A DNA stretch of 64,000 nucleotides from Ulva prolifera. Its lineage: Eukaryota > Chlorophyta > Ulvophyceae > Ulvales > Ulvaceae. Below, piece by piece: positions 23,390-36,300 of this stretch. Location: contig CM041198.1 of the NCBI GenBank assembly GCA_023078555.1, positions 6,390,924 through 6,454,923 of the forward strand. The letters are read 5' to 3'. Both the position numbers and the translations under genes were made by a program. Within the stretch, counting starts at the first letter, position 1; every line of letters begins with the position of its first letter. The notes below the pieces were generated by a model. That model saw only the letters and a program-made list of their open reading frames with translations. It was not told the origin of the DNA and did no database searches.

Positions 23390-23989
23390 CACGTAGAGGT
23401 TGTGAACATCGATGTATCCAGTTTGCCGGGAACGGTCGCCAATGGGAACCGACTCGCCATGCGGTGCCTGGAACAAGCTCGTGCTCGCATAGTGACGGCA
23501 GCAGGCCAAACACATCACACGTCGTTGGCGAGCGGCGTGGGGACAGTCTATGACCGGATTCCGGAGCTCCACGCCGGCCAGTGCCGCGCACCATGGTTGC
23601 GGCTGCACAAATCAGGCGAGCAAACTGACCCAAAGTATCGCTAACTTGGTGAGAGAGAGGGTGTAGGATCTTGTCAACAGACGTCCTTGACTGCTGGATC
23701 GATACGGGCGTCACAGGACCGCGCCATTGTGCTCACGACAGCACGCATCCCGGGATAGGTCGGCACACCCGCGATAGGTCCAACACTTTTCGAAATGCGC
23801 GCGTGCAGCCAGCCCCGCAGCAACCCGCGCGACTGTCGGCAGGGCTATAGGATGCCACTCCCGCCGAGGGACATGTATTACACCTTCATATTTGTTTAAC
23901 TGTCGCTGGTGGACGTCACATATACTCGTGCATGTTCTGTGATTCACTGCTTAAGAACTCTCTTGTTAACACTGTCCAGCAACACCGCC
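23390..23989. other. No gene recognised
   Basis: Short open frames only. It separates the LINE from the next candidate gene. Confidence 0.4.
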
Positions 23990-26900
23990 ATGCCTCGATC
24001 TCCAGGCCCCAGCAACAAGGCGGCCATCGTTGCGTCCATCAGAAGAGACTTGTGGGTGACGGTACTGCGCCTGTCGATGCCACGTATCCCCGGGTGGCTG
24101 GTGGCAGCGGTGAAGGTGAGCTGCTCGAAAATACCCTCAGCGGATGCGATTGAATCTGCAGCAGTACAGTGGCTGCGACTGGGAATTCAGCACCATCTGA
24201 TGTGTCTAAAGAAGCGGTCAGCTGTCAGTGTAGATATGGGCGTCCACATGTGTGAGTGCTACTTGAGTTGTGAACGGCCGGCTGCGGGGCTACTGCATAC
24301 CACAAGCACGACTGCGTGATAATATCTGACTGCGTGTGAAGAAACTGCATAAGATTGCTCGTATTGCCTTGGTGATCGATGATCCTCATCCACGTTCCTG
24401 TAGCTGGTACGGCTAGTCGATGTAGATCACGTAACCTTGAAAGCTTGTGTGCTAAAAACGTTCGGTTGTATACGTTACCACTGTGCACGAGAATAAGTTG
24501 GCCGGCGGAGCCATCGAAGGTGACAGCCATGGCTGTCCGACATTGCTTGCGCGAGGCACGGTTCCGTTGCAGGAACTCCGGCCTGTGCTCAAGACCAAAG
24601 TCCGAGTCCGAGTGAGCTCAACCTCGGATGAGGACGGCCACTGGCAAGAAGAGGATGGTGTCCTCTTCCACCTTCTGTGGAAGCACTGCCGGGATCACCC
24701 GGACGACAAACACAAAGACAACACGACGGAAGACCACATGGCGGAGTTCCTGGATGATCCCGAAGATCAACTTAGAGGAATCATCATCCACAGGAAGGCA
24801 GCGGCGTTCCTTCAGATGTTGTCAAGCTTCTTCTTCCAAGCGCGTCGCGTCAAGAGGGCATCACGCAAGCAAGATCCCGTGTGTCCCTGCTGTGTGCACA
24901 CGTGTGTGCTCTGCTTGTGTGCTATGACGTGGTGTGTGTCTCTGTGTATCGGTGTCTCTGTGTCTCTGCCTCTGTGTCTCTGTGTCTCTGTGCCTCGATG
25001 TCTCTGTGTCTCTGTGTCTCTGTCTCTCTGTGTCTCTCTCTGTGTCACTGTGTCACTGTGTCTCTGTGTCTCTGTGTCTCTGTGTCTCTGTGTCTCTGTG
25101 TATCTGTGTATCTGTGTCTCTGTGTTTCTGTGTTTCTGTGTCTGTGTGTCTCTGTGTCTCTGTGTCTCTGTGTCTCTGTGTCTCTGTGTCTCTGTGTCTC
25201 TGTGTCTCTGTGTCTCTGTATCTCGGTGTCTCTGTGTCTCTGTGTCTCTGTATCTCGGTGTCTCTGTGTATCTGTGTCTCGGTGTCTCTGTGTCGCTGTG
25301 TCTCTGTGTCTCTGTGTCGCTGTGTCCCTGCTGTGTGCACACGTGTGTGCTCTGCTGGTGTGCTATGATGTGGTGTGTGTCTCTGTGCCTATGTGTCTCT
25401 GTGTCTCTGTGTCTCTGTCTCTCTTGGTCTCTATGTCTCTGTGTCTCTGTGTATCTGTGTATCTGTGTCTCTGTGTTTATGTGTCTCTGTGTCTCTGTGT
25501 CTCTGTGTCTCTGTGTCTCTGTGTCTCTGTGTCTCTGTGTCTCTGTGTCTCTGTGTCTCTGTGTCTCTGTATCTCGGTGTCTCCCTCTGTGTCTCTGTGT
25601 CTTGATGTCTCTGTGTCTCTCTGTCGCTGTGTCTCTGTGTCTGTGTGCGTTCGTGTTTGTGCGTCTGCGTGTGTGTGCGTTGATGTAAACATCCGAAATG
25701 CAGGGCTATGTTGCACTCTTTGCAGACCAAGAGGAGCTTTTGCAACGGGTCTGCATTTGGGGGGAACTATTCCAGAAACTGGCGGTGGTGAGCCATGCCC
25801 CCCCCGGCTCTGCAGAGAATCGACAGTCAATACACTGCAAAGTGTACGACAATCGCACACTCATCAGAATAGACTTTTTAAAATGTTTGATGAAGACAGC
25901 CGAGGATCTGCGCGTAGTCCCTGATAACCTAGTCTTGTTGAAGGATGCTGTCGACTCATTCGTGGCCGAAGACAACAGGGACTCGAAGAAATGGTATGGT
26001 ATCGTTGTCTAGACAAGCTTGGGTTTCGACTCCCGATGCGCATGTTTGAAACAATTTCATGTGATTCTGAGAATGATCATGTCGTTGAAGCAACTAACAC
26101 AAATGATGCATGCCACTTGGACATGATATGTTGTCGTGAGTTGTGTTTATGAATGTCACACTTATTGTCATTTAGGCATGGCTGAAGTGACACGCAACTG
26201 TTGCATGGAATTGTCACAATAAAGTGAATGCAACGTACAGGACCTCTACCACATGCGCCCCCATGAGTGATGGGAGGGCGCTAGTGGCCAATAACACCAT
26301 CTACAACTACGAAGCGGCGCAGCCGGTGGTACGGTTTGGTCCCCGGCAGCCATCCAAGGGCTTGCTACAGTCTCGCACCGATGCGGAGTGGGGTGCCCGG
26401 CATTCCGCCCGATCCACGGAGCTCAGGCCGTCGGAGACATGCCATGAATTTACATGTCTCTTCTACAAAGTACGATCTGTTATGTGCACTCTATCTGCCC
26501 GACAAGGATGAACTTGAGCGTACAAAAAAGCACAGATGTTGTTATGTTCAAGCCATCACCTAGTCTACTGTCATGCACAAAATATGTGTGTTGTGTGTGC
26601 TAGTTTGGTAGGTAGTCATTGTCATAAACTGCCAGGCGTGTCAATGGTATCATGCTCAATTGCACATGAACGTGACATTGACTCCACACTATCCGGTGCG
26701 GACTGGTGGACATGTGCTCTGATTCTTTGCAGGCAGCCCGGCCCAAAGTTGGAAGGATTGGGGATGAAGGTGGTAAAGTCGTCATCTTCATTGAGCGTGA
26801 CCCAATTGAGGGCGCCGGCGATGATCAAGGTGGGCAGACAGGTGCCACTGAGGACGACGCTGAGCCCGGCCAACCGGTTGCGAGGGCCAAGTACGTGCAG

Positions 26901-27728
26901 TACCTCGAGCCGATGGTCGGAGCTGCCTTCAAAGATTTGGGGCCACCCGCTGCGGCGCATGAAAATGTTAATGCTGCCACAGCCCCGTCGGCTTTTGGCA
27001 TGTCACCTTTCGCAGAGGCTTACACCGCAGAAATCCTTATCCCTCAGGTGTGATATTTGCTGCAAGGTTGAACATGGTCACATGTGTGCCGGAACATCAT
27101 TATTGAATCATTCATCGCCTCCTTAGATTGCTATGTGACGGCAAAATGTACCCTCTGATGACCACATATACATTTTTAATAATGTTATTGTAAGATTCGG
27201 GCGTTAGGCTCGTTCAGAGTTGATATGCTGTTATGCGCATGATAATACATGCATTACATGATAGTCTTTCAAGACGGCAACATGGCGTGCCTCAAGCAGC
27301 AATGTGTGCAGATGTTGAAGAAGGTGCAATTGATTGTTCCGGAGGGCAGGGGAAAGCGGCGCGGCCCGTCGCAACCAATGGGGCCACAGAAGTCATTTAC
27401 ATCGATGGTGTGGCATGCCTGCTTGCGATGATCTTGCAATGCATATATGTGCATCCTGTAGCATGTGCACTTGATGAGCCGAACATGTTGTGTAGCTCTA
27501 CCGCTGCCACTTGCACTGCCACTATGAATGAGTATGCAATTTGTTGTTGTTTGTCCGCACATAGCTAACAACTTTGAGCTTGAGATGATTGGATTGATGA
27601 CGAGCCTGTGTGTGCAGGGCACTGTAGACTCATCGGACGAAGACTTTGACGATCACGCCATCCCTGACATACAAGAGAATCAAGACCCCAACATGGCGGG
27701 GGCCGCCCCGGTAGTGGAGGCTCTGTAG
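23990..27728 (+). CDS. Unrecognised multi-exon gene (tentative)
   Basis: Several coding-like pieces lie in order on the plus strand. ATG at 23990 starts [20 protein letters not shown], with donors at 24051 or 24115. A charged exon at about 24490-24885 includes [16 protein letters not shown] and [16 protein letters not shown]. An exon at about 25700-25993 includes [11 protein letters not shown], ends in DSKKW and has a donor GTATGG. An exon near 26740-27050 has [16 protein letters not shown] and [15 protein letters not shown] piece near 27275-27410 contains [17 protein letters not shown]. The acidic last exon, 27618-27728, contains [11 protein letters not shown]. No domain was recognised. The exon chain was not phase-checked throughout, and the pieces could belong to more than one gene or to a transposon. 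A microsatellite fills the second intron. Confidence 0.35.
24932..25660 (+). repeat. GTGTCTCT octanucleotide microsatellite, about 0.7 kb
   Basis: Near-perfect GTGTCTCT repeats are split into two blocks. About 64 bases of non-repeat sequence (GTCCCTGCTGTGTGCACACG and onward) stand before each block, at 24889 and again at 25325, so block plus leader has been duplicated at a spacing of about 436 bp. The long open frames rich in Ser, Leu, Cys and Val here are artefacts of the repeat, since 8 bp repeats open all frames. Confidence 0.9.
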
Positions 27729-27789
27729 CCACCATCTCATCCGGTCCACTTGTCCCATATAGGGGTCCATCATGTATCAATGCTACATA

Positions 27790-28763
27790 GATGCCTATAT
27801 GTAATGCATGTAGCCAAGGTTGTGGGGTGTGAAACCGTGCGGGATGATGCAGGGGCCATTGTGGTGTGTTGCCCAAAGCATCAATACATGGTTGTTTGCG
27901 CCTCCTGTGCATGAATGGATGTTCATGTGTGCATGGAGTAGTGTTGACAATCCATGGTGGGCTAAACCTGATGCACAAACGTTGTGGTGTGTTTCGCACC
28001 ATGTGCCAGAGTTGTGGAACCATATCCTGCGTGGAGTCGCATCACTTGCAGCCCAAGCTGGAATAGTGCAGCTCTGGTCCATGGTGGTGGCATGGTATCG
28101 GTCGTGGGGCCGAATGTGTGGATCCCCACAGGGGAAGGATCAAGATTTGTTTGCACCATGGTCTCATGGTAGCTAGAATGGGCAGCGTCACTCGCGACCC
28201 AAGCTGGGTTGAGGTCATCTTGTTTCCATCGTGGCATACATTTGTCCATTGTGGAAGCTAACTTGTGTTGTTCCAAGCTAGGGCAGTGTAGTCTAGGGTG
28301 CATCATGGAGTTTACGTGTATGGTGTGGAGCCACACAAGTATCTTCCACAGTGGGCTCGGGTGGTCTTGAGCCATTGTGGTGTACATGTGGCCGGTATAG
28401 AGTCCAATTCGATTTGATACAAAATGGAACTGAGCTATCTAAGAGCCAAGATAGTCTACACAATTCCAATGTAGAGTTCGGCCACTCATGTCCCAAGATG
28501 GGCTAATCTACCAGCTTAGCCATCATGGTCATGAGCTACTTCAGCATGGATCGTACGAATACTACATTGGTACGTTCACGTAGGCGTACCATGATGGCGA
28601 GACTTAGGACATATACCATCAAGGATTATGTGTCATCCAGGGCGATCCCGGTGGAAAGCATGGCTTCCACCGAGGTTTGCAGCTATCCACAATGCCAAAC
28701 CAACGTATCCATTGTGTGTTGCCATGAATCCGGCATGGGGCATGTGTGCAACCTTGATGGTAC
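27790..28763. repeat. CCAT-N-N-TGG-rich region without gene
   Basis: Dense in words such as CCATGGTGG, CCATTGTGG and CCATGGTGGTGG, the same vocabulary as the 193-bp repeat at 7060-7885. No regular period and no clear alignment to it could be seen. Open frames here change with the words and carry no motif. Confidence 0.4.
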
Positions 28764-29453
28764 ATGATGGAGTCCGTAGTGGATGACCGTGATACATCAT
28801 GGAAACGCAGATTACCTAACTGCCCTTTTGTCCTAGTGGGGTGGCCGACCCAGCGGGTCTTGGGTGCGGGCTACGGCAGGAGAGAGGCCATCATGCGGGC
28901 GCTTGGGCTGCCGGTCGCTGGGGAGGTTGTTGCTGAGCGGCAGCTCTGTGAGGTGCACCTGCGAAAATTCCTGCGAGGGCGGGCTTTGGTAGGGGATGTC
29001 CTGACCAGTGCGCAGCACACTGGTCAGGGTAAGAAAGACAATCGATGGTGCCTGCTGAAGTACCATGTAGTAGAAGAGGGTACGAATAGGGGCCAGGATC
29101 GGTACTATGTCGGCGACTTGCAATACATAGTCCGTGCTAGGCTCAGCACGGCAGACGGGTCGAATATCTGTAGAACCTGCACTGTAGAGGCCAGCGTACT
29201 GTACCTCGGTGTGACAGACGTGTACGAGTGTAGTACACCCTATACACCCGGATGCAGGGAGGCGGATGAGGAGCTGAACCGCGCTCCCGAGTTTTACAGG
29301 GTTGATGGCGTGCATCACCGTTCCTCAGCTTACACTGGCCGGTATGTAGTGAACATTGATGCTATGGCCGGGCAGCTGGTTCCGGTGAAACGGACGGCAG
29401 GAGGTGTTCAGTACTGGCAGACAGCGAATAAGGCCTCCGGGCGTACTGTGTAA
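28764..29453 (+). CDS. Probable C-terminal part of a second TNP2-like transposase
   Basis: A 229-codon open frame; an acceptor-like CAG at about 28810 suggests that the real exon starts there. The block DRYYVGDLQYIVRARLS, followed about 20 residues on by VLYLGVTDVYEC, resembles KYFVEARVS and VLLAICEVRKG at the C-terminal end of the transposase at 10.1-16.5 kb. The end, HHRSSAYTGRYVVNIDAM, fits the last strand region of that family. Upstream catalytic exons were not found, so it is probably a remnant. Its stop codon sits at the edge of the element at 29.45-38.15 kb, which may have truncated it. Assignment rests on weak local similarity. Confidence 0.4.
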   Translation: MMESVVDDRDTSWKRRLPNCPFVLVGWPTQRVLGAGYGRREAIMRALGLPVAGEVVAERQLCEVHLRKFLRGRALVGDVLTSAQHTGQGKKDNRWCLLKYHVVEEGTNRGQDRYYVGDLQYIVRARLSTADGSNICRTCTVEASVLYLGVTDVYECSTPYTPGCREADEELNRAPEFYRVDGVHHRSSAYTGRYVVNIDAMAGQLVPVKRTAGGVQYWQTANKASGRTV

Positions 29454-29479
29454 GCAGGTCATCCCCCATATGGCGGCCA

Positions 29480-29636
29480 CCATGCGGAATGCATGTGCCC
29501 AGTCAGCGCCACCGTGGAATGGTTGGTGGCCCACCAACCATTCCGCATGCGAGCAATGCATGTGCCCAGTCAGCGCCACCGAGGAATGGTTGGTGGCCCA
29601 CCAACCATTCCGCATGCGAGCAATGCATGTGCCCAG
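29480..29636 (+). repeat. Left-arm hairpin array, 67-bp period
   Basis: GAATGGTTGGTGG facing CCCACCAACCATTC forms a near-loopless hairpin at 29517 and again at 29584. A partial unit precedes them. Units also contain GCAATGCATGTGCCCAGTCA. Confidence 0.85.
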
Positions 29637-29851
29637 CACTACTCAAGTGTCTACAGGATGCCCGCGTGCACAGCGTCGATGCTGTGACGTCATGTGGAGT
29701 TGGCCAAGGCCAGCCTGGCTTCTCAAGGACACGCGCTTCTCACACGCGCTGTATCCATGTACCTCCTTTACAGTACACCACGCGTCTCGCTCCAGCTTGT
29801 GTAGTATTAGCTCCCATTGTCGTTCGAGCCCGTGGCCCGCGATTCATTCCG

Positions 29852-32720
29852 ATGTCTTCAACGTTGAACATTGGCACGATCACCGTGCAAACGCTGAACT
29901 CGTACCTCACTGACTTAGATAGTAGAGCTCAATATGAGCCTACTTTTTATAGATTCGTGGAGGTAGCGTCACAGGGAAACTGGGTTCCTGGGCACCGCAT
30001 CCCGTCGCTGGTCATGGACAGGCCACACGGCTTTCCGGTGGACATGATGGAATCCGGCTGGGTACTGACAGCTTACGATGTCGCTATGATAGATAACATC
30101 CTTGCCGGCGATAAGAAGGCGGAGTCCAGGATGATGGCAGGCTTCTCGTCCATGGGAAGGGTACTAACCCGCGAAGTAGCGGGCGCAAGTACTCCATACC
30201 TAGCTGCTACGCACTATTTAAAGCTGCTATGGGTCGCGATGCGAGAAGCCGCGTTTCAGCGGGCCGTCCAGTCAGAAGCACCGTGCGGGGTGCATGCCAT
30301 CGCGGTGTACAGGTCCGTCGCCACGACCCAAGGCCCCGACGAGACCATGGCAGGGCTTCTGCTTCGCCTCCGGATGACCATCGGTGGCCGGCCGATTGCA
30401 GCATGGTGGGATAGGCTCCAGGCCAGCGCCCCACAAGCCACACCGATGTGGCCCAGACCGGCGGTCCTCGAGGCCCGCTTAACGGCGCCAGTAATGCCGC
30501 CGCAGCTCGCACTCCAGGGTGCACAGCCGTCGGCCCCGCATGGCGGTGTCATGCCATCTGGGTCACCGCAGGCCCCCGAGCCTGGCCCTCCCGAGAGGGC
30601 AGAATCCTGCGGCCAGAGCGCTGTGGGGACCACGGTGGCGTCCCGCCTGGCACCAGCCCCCGACAGCCCCCGGGACGATGACGCAGCGGAACGTGCAGTG
30701 GCGGCAACACCGCCAGCGGCCCTGCCGGATCGACAGGAGTGCGCGGTCCCCAAGGCAAAGGGCGCTGCTGCTTCTGGGCGTGCAATGATGTACCCTGCCC
30801 AGCCCAGGAGGTTCAGCCGCGGCGCAGTACTGGCTGCAGCCGCCCAGGACCCTCCTGGGCCCACACCGGCCTCCCCGCGCCAATTAGCCGGTGCCGCTGG
30901 GCCGATGGAGGTGGACACCCCAGACGGTGGGGATGGCGCAGCTCGCCCATCCGCTTCGGGCCAGTTAGCCGGTGCCGCTGGGCCGATGGAGGTGGACACC
31001 CCAGACGGTGGGGATGGCGCAGCTCGCCCACCCGCCGTGGGGAAGGGGTTCTTGTCCCCAGCGAGCTTGCTGCCACCGGAGGGCGGGGGAGGGAGACAGT
31101 CAATGAACCGGGCTCCGGAGAGGTCGGATGCCCGGCCGCTGAAGCGGCTGGCCGCGGAAATGTCGCACGAGGCCCCCACGGGGAACCTCCTCCGCGGCTT
31201 GAAGGTCGACGTGGTGGATGTTGAGGGTCCGTCAGGCAGCGCTGAAGTGCCCAGTGTTGAAGTGCACCTGGCAGATTTCGGTGCCACGAAAGTTACAGTC
31301 GAAGTGGCTGTCCACCACTTCCGGGAGTTCTGGGTGACAGAGTGGTTCAGCTCTCTCCCGGTGCAGTATGCGGTAGTGAAGGCGGCTGTCCTAGCCGGGC
31401 CGGGGGTCATTGCGGTCCCGTCAGACCACATCGCAGGACTGGTCACCCGTGACCCTAGCAGCGACCCCGAGGCCCGTAGAACGCTGATGCACCTCGCCAA
31501 GTGGCTGCAGAGGGCGGACGCACTGAACTCAAGGTGTCTCCTCATCCCGGTGCCAACGGGGAAGCACTGGGCACTTGCAGTGGTGTATACTCCAAGTGCG
31601 ATTCCAAATACCATCGTATGCACTTGTAACTGTGCATGTGAACACCAACCCCCCAAAACCCCCCGATTTCCCCACCTTCCCCCGTTTGTGCCGTATGACA
31701 CAGTGCCCCTGTGGACACTCTAACCACCCCTACATGCAGGGCTTCTGCTGCTTGGGAAGCGCCCCGTCATGAGCTGGTTTGATTCACTTGCCGACGCGTC
31801 GGCAAGTGCACCAACTGCCCTCATAGACGTGATGAGCCTGGCGCTGTGTCAGGGCCTTAAGGGGGAACCCCCCCTAACTGAGCTGCCAGAGGGGTTATCG
31901 ACACCTGGTCGACAGAAGTACCAGCCGAAGCGCGGAGCCAAACAAGGTGCCCTGCCAGCGCTGAAGCCGAAGTACCTCCTCAAGTTACGCGTGGTATGTC
32001 TCATCTGTGTGTCACCTCACTGTCGCCGTCAGTTACACCGCATCACAGTGTGGCGTACTAGTCCTGCCAGCCACAAGTGGGGCCTCTGAACACAGGCGCG
32101 GTGTGCAGGTGAAAGGTGTTCCTGAACAGCGGAATACCTTTGACTGCGGGGTCCACACCTGCCTGATGGCAGAGGCTGTGGGTGACGCCATTAAACAGAG
32201 CGACCAGGGTCGCCAGAACATGGTGGTATTGTCCACCAGCGACGGGTCCGCTGTGGATCGGGGGGCTGTCAGCCGGCTGAAGCTGTTGAAGGCGGAGCAT
32301 GTAGTGATATACCGTGTCCTCATGGCACGTGCACTGTTACAGGAATGGGAGAATAAGGGGCGTGCGGGGGATTTCGTTGGTCGCCTAGGCTCAGAGGAGG
32401 CCCGACGCATCTTAATTGATGCCAGGTGGGATGTGAACCTGAAGGAGCCTATCTGCGCGGACCTCACGGAAGAGGAACTACGGTACCGCTCCAGGCACCA
32501 ATTGCCTCCTTCAGTGCAATGCATGTACGTTGCGCGTGTCCATGTCCAGGCACCATCGATAGTTGGCATGTCTTCTGACGCGGGAGCATCTGTCTGCAGG
32601 CACTGGTTCAGGACGACATTGTGGACTGATATTGTCCCCAGTGTTCAGAAGCCGGCGGAAGCCCTGAACGCCGAGTATAGATCCCTATTTCAAATGTCAT
32701 TGCCTTGCCTTAGGCGATAA
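29852..32720 (+). CDS. Ulp1/C48-type cysteine protease with long N-terminal region
   Basis: ATG at 29852 (MSSTLNIGTITV) begins exon 29852-31595, followed by 31740-31993 and 32109-32720, all with matching phases; a further 75-bp intron at 32525-32599 is possible. The first 290 residues are a folded-looking unknown domain. Residues about 210-440 are Pro/Ala-rich and include two copies of a 27-residue repeat with GPMEVDTPDGGDG. The protease core shows the Ulp1 order: PTGKHWALAVVY with catalytic His572, WFDSLAD with Asp (codon 31781), PEQRN with the oxyanion Gln (codon 32127), and DCGVH with the nucleophile Cys (codon 32145). The family cleaves SUMO or ubiquitin-like proteins, or viral or transposon polyproteins. 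Spacing and residues look complete. The open frame continues upstream to 29489 through the arm repeats, but 29852 is the likely start. Confidence 0.7.
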
Positions 32721-33356
32721 ATACAGAATATGCGCATGTTGAGTACAGCAGCTGCGCTGCTCAGTAGATGACTGATGCTGTCCAGGCGGATGTTATTTTA
32801 GCAGAAACTACTGACAAAGTTGAGTCATTTGTTGATTGTAATACTAACAGCAGACATGTGTTGCATGCGAACTGAAGCCATTGAGGATGGATAGTTATGT
32901 TTACACGAGATAACGATTGGGATACTGAGTCGAAATCCGTAGGTAAACTGTGGCGTCTTGCCTTATGTACCTATTGTGTTCAGAACAGTGTCAACTGTGC
33001 CACCCTGGCAGCAGCCCACAGCGCTGCAGTAATCGAGATAACGAGGTACAGTGCAGCTGCAGCGAAATGGCATCACGAACATAAGTATCAGCTCGAGACA
33101 ATACGCACCAGTAATTGCATAGGTATACACGGACTGCAGGTTACAGATCCGTGTTGTGGCACATCGCACCCCCACGCTAACACACACACCCCACTGCAAT
33201 GAACCCCTTCAAATTCCCTACAAATCTACAGGCAGCCTACTCCCCGCCGGGTATGTCACCGTCATCCGCCTCCAGTATACCCAGCGCGTCTCGTAGTTCA
33301 CTCATGGGGTTTTGGGGAGACTGCAAACACGGCGCCAGTTAGGCCACATCACGAGG
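32721..33356. other. Spacer between convergent genes
   Basis: No coding sequence recognised. It presumably holds the 3' ends of both transcripts. Confidence 0.45.
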
Positions 33357-36300
33357 TCACACTTCGGAATCGTAGATACGGTGGACCGTACAGGGACGAC
33401 GTAGGTGGACAGGGGACTCATACAACCAGCGACACACCTCCTGACTCGTCAAGAGGACCTCGTTCATGGTGGTGGCGTCTGGAATCAGCCCATGGCCAGA
33501 AAGGACCACCATGAGCATGATCCTCTGGTCATCCCCGGGTGACTGTAGACGCGGGTTGCAGCGCGTCATTGTCCCCCACATGGCAGCGGCACACTGCAGC
33601 TTCGTCTCCCTGTCGCAGGTGGATGGACCGGACGAAGGCGTATCGTCATTTATGGTTATGACGGTTTTGCGGCCACGGTCCTGCTTGTTAACGGATACTA
33701 CAAGAGTCCCAGGACCGGCTGGCACCAGCGAGGTCGCAGGGTCCCACATAGGGCGGTCTGGTCCCGACGTGGGGTCGACGGGGTCATACTGAGGCCCGAC
33801 CGTCGGGGGCTGTGAGGCGGTGGACCTCACCACGCTCGGGGTGCCCCCCCCTCCGCCCCCCCCCCCCGGCAAGACCCCAGAGGATGGATCCGAAGAGGGG
33901 GGGGCAACGCCTGATACGCGGGCCAGAGTACCCAGAAGGGTACCTCCGTCGGGCCATGATGCGTTCAGGACCGTTGGTGGCCCTGACGCGCAGCCCCAAT
34001 CATCCCCGGGCCCCGAGCTGCTGCCAGATCCTGGCCTATCTGCGGACACCACCCCCCCCCCAACCGCGGCCTTCGGCAGGCCCCCCCCGGCAGCAGCTGC
34101 CTGCTGAGCCGGCTGCAACAGCGCAGCTGCGGCGTTGTCAGTGCCGGCGGCTGCAGCGGCGGGGCCACTGCCACCACCCCCCCCACCCGCGGCCTTTGGC
34201 AGGCCCCCCCCGGCTGCAGGTGCCTGCTGAGCCGGCTGCGACAGCGCAGCTGCGGCGTCGTCAGTGCCGGCGGCTGCAGCGGCAGGGCCACTGCCACCAC
34301 CCCCCCCACCCGCGGCCTTTGGCAGCCCCCCCCCGGCAGCAGCTGCCTGCTGAGCCGGCTACGACAGCGCAGCTGCGCCGTTGTCAGTGCCGGCGGCTGC
34401 AGCGGCAGGGCCACTGCCACCACCCCCCCCACCCGCGGCCTTTGGCAGCCCCCCCCCCGGCAGCAGCTGCCTGCTGCGCCGGCTGCGACAGCGCAGCTGC
34501 GGCGTTGTCAGTGCCGGCGGCTGCAGCGGCGGGGCCACTGCCACCACCGCCCCCACCCGCGGCCTTTGGCAGGCCCCCCCCGGCAGCAGCTGCCTGCTGA
34601 GCCGGCTGCGACAGCGCAGCTGCGGCGTTGTCAGTGCCGGCGGCTGCAGCGGCGGGGCCACTGCCACCACCCCCCCCACCCGGGGCCTTTGGCAGGCCCC
34701 CCCCGGCAGCAGCTGCCTGCTGAGCCGGCTGCGACAGCGCAGCTGCGGCGGTGTCAGTGCCGGCAGCTGCAGCGGCGGGGCCACTCCCACCCCCCCCCCC
34801 CACCCAGGGGCTTCGGCAAGCCGGCGAGGTCCCCATCACCCGGGTCCACGTCGCTACCAGATCCCTTTCCACCGCCGGTGGTGCAGGTGGAACTATTCCC
34901 ACCCCCCTCCGCAGTGGACACCAGCGGTGCACCCAGGGCATCGGGGGGTAGCTGCTGGCGTACACAGTGTGGGAGGTGCCCAAGCTCGCCGCTGTACAGA
35001 CAGCGAGTGTGTTTGAAATCATCCCCCTAGCTGTGACTCGCGCGGGCAGTTGAACGCTGTTATGACACTGCAGGGCATCCAGGAAAACACCCAAGAGCGG
35101 CATGACACACCTGGCGCATTCTGGAACCTGCATCCCCATGACGATAGCCCTTGTAGCCAGGATTTGCGCCGCGTCGTACCCCCAGTCCTCAATGTCCTGG
35201 AATGAAGCAGGGACAAGGGCAAGCAACTTACTCTTCTTCTTTGCGCCCCCTTGATCTGCGGCACCTTCAATCTCAGGGACACTGGTGGTGCACAGGTACC
35301 GCCATGCCCTCAATGCCCAATGCCAGATGGTATCGCCCGGGCAGACGTCAATGAGGAGGGAGGTGAAACGGTGCACCGGGCTCCCGACGCCGGTGGGTGA
35401 CAGCCCTGCAAGCGGGGTACCGTTTAGAGGCCCACCGGGGGAAAGGCATGGCGTACACTACCAAACCAGGGAGCGGAACCAGCAACACCTCGGAACAGGC
35501 AGAGGCAGTCTAGGGACGCACAGGAAGTGTTCACAGCGGTGACGAGTATGGCCGCCATGAGAGGATCCAAAAAGCAGGGCCCGGCATCGCGATAGGGTTC
35601 AAGTTCCCACCCCGGGACCCGCATCTTGACATCGGGGTCTGCGTGCGCCCACCCAAACACCATAGCCTGGTAGGCGGCGAAGCAAAGCTGCAGCCCCGAC
35701 CCGCAGGACTCCCGCTTCCCACGTACTGGCATGTACGCGACGCAGCCACTAAGCATGGCTTGGTGGAACGTCGTGACATCTGCGAAGCATGATGCAAAAA
35801 GCATCGATTGATCAGACTCCTGCATGCTAGTTGAGTATACAACTCCTAGATTGAGTGACTACATGTGCAGCTAACACACGCCGTAGTCGTGGCTACAGGG
35901 AGATTCGGATCTGAAGGAGCCACACCAGCCTCGGATTCAGCAGAGGGTGTGCCGCTGCGTACTCCACAACAAAAGGGGCCAGATTATAGACGGCCGCAAC
36001 AAACTCCCCGATGATGTCAATGTCCTGCAGACGGTCTGTTTGCTAAATCGCTCCACCAGGCTACTGGTCAACGTCACATGCGCCAGGCAAGTTTGTAGAG
36101 GGTGCCCAGAGAGGAGGAACGCACATATACGTCTATGAGATGAGGGTAGAATATGTGGATGTCGGTAAGCAGACCCCCACCGGCGGCCAAGTTTGTCACC
36201 GCTTTGGACACCTCACCCTTGTGCCCTGACAGGACGGATCGGCAAGCTGTCTCCTGATAGACCCGCACTGCCAATTCATCGCTTGGAGACCTCCCGCTTT

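Noticed and set aside
24881-25924. Long Ser/Leu/Cys/Val open frames on the plus strand and His/Arg/Asp/Thr frames on the minus strand
   Set aside because: They are produced by the GTGTCTCT microsatellite, which has no stops in several frames.
29489-29851. N-terminal extension of the Ulp1-like protein through the left arm
   Set aside because: The frame is open only because the hairpin repeats lack stops; the coding-like sequence begins at the ATG at 29852.
33965-35030. Pro/Ala/Gln-rich plus-strand open frames opposite the minus-strand gene
   Set aside because: They are antisense reads of the 123-bp Ala/Gly-coding repeat.
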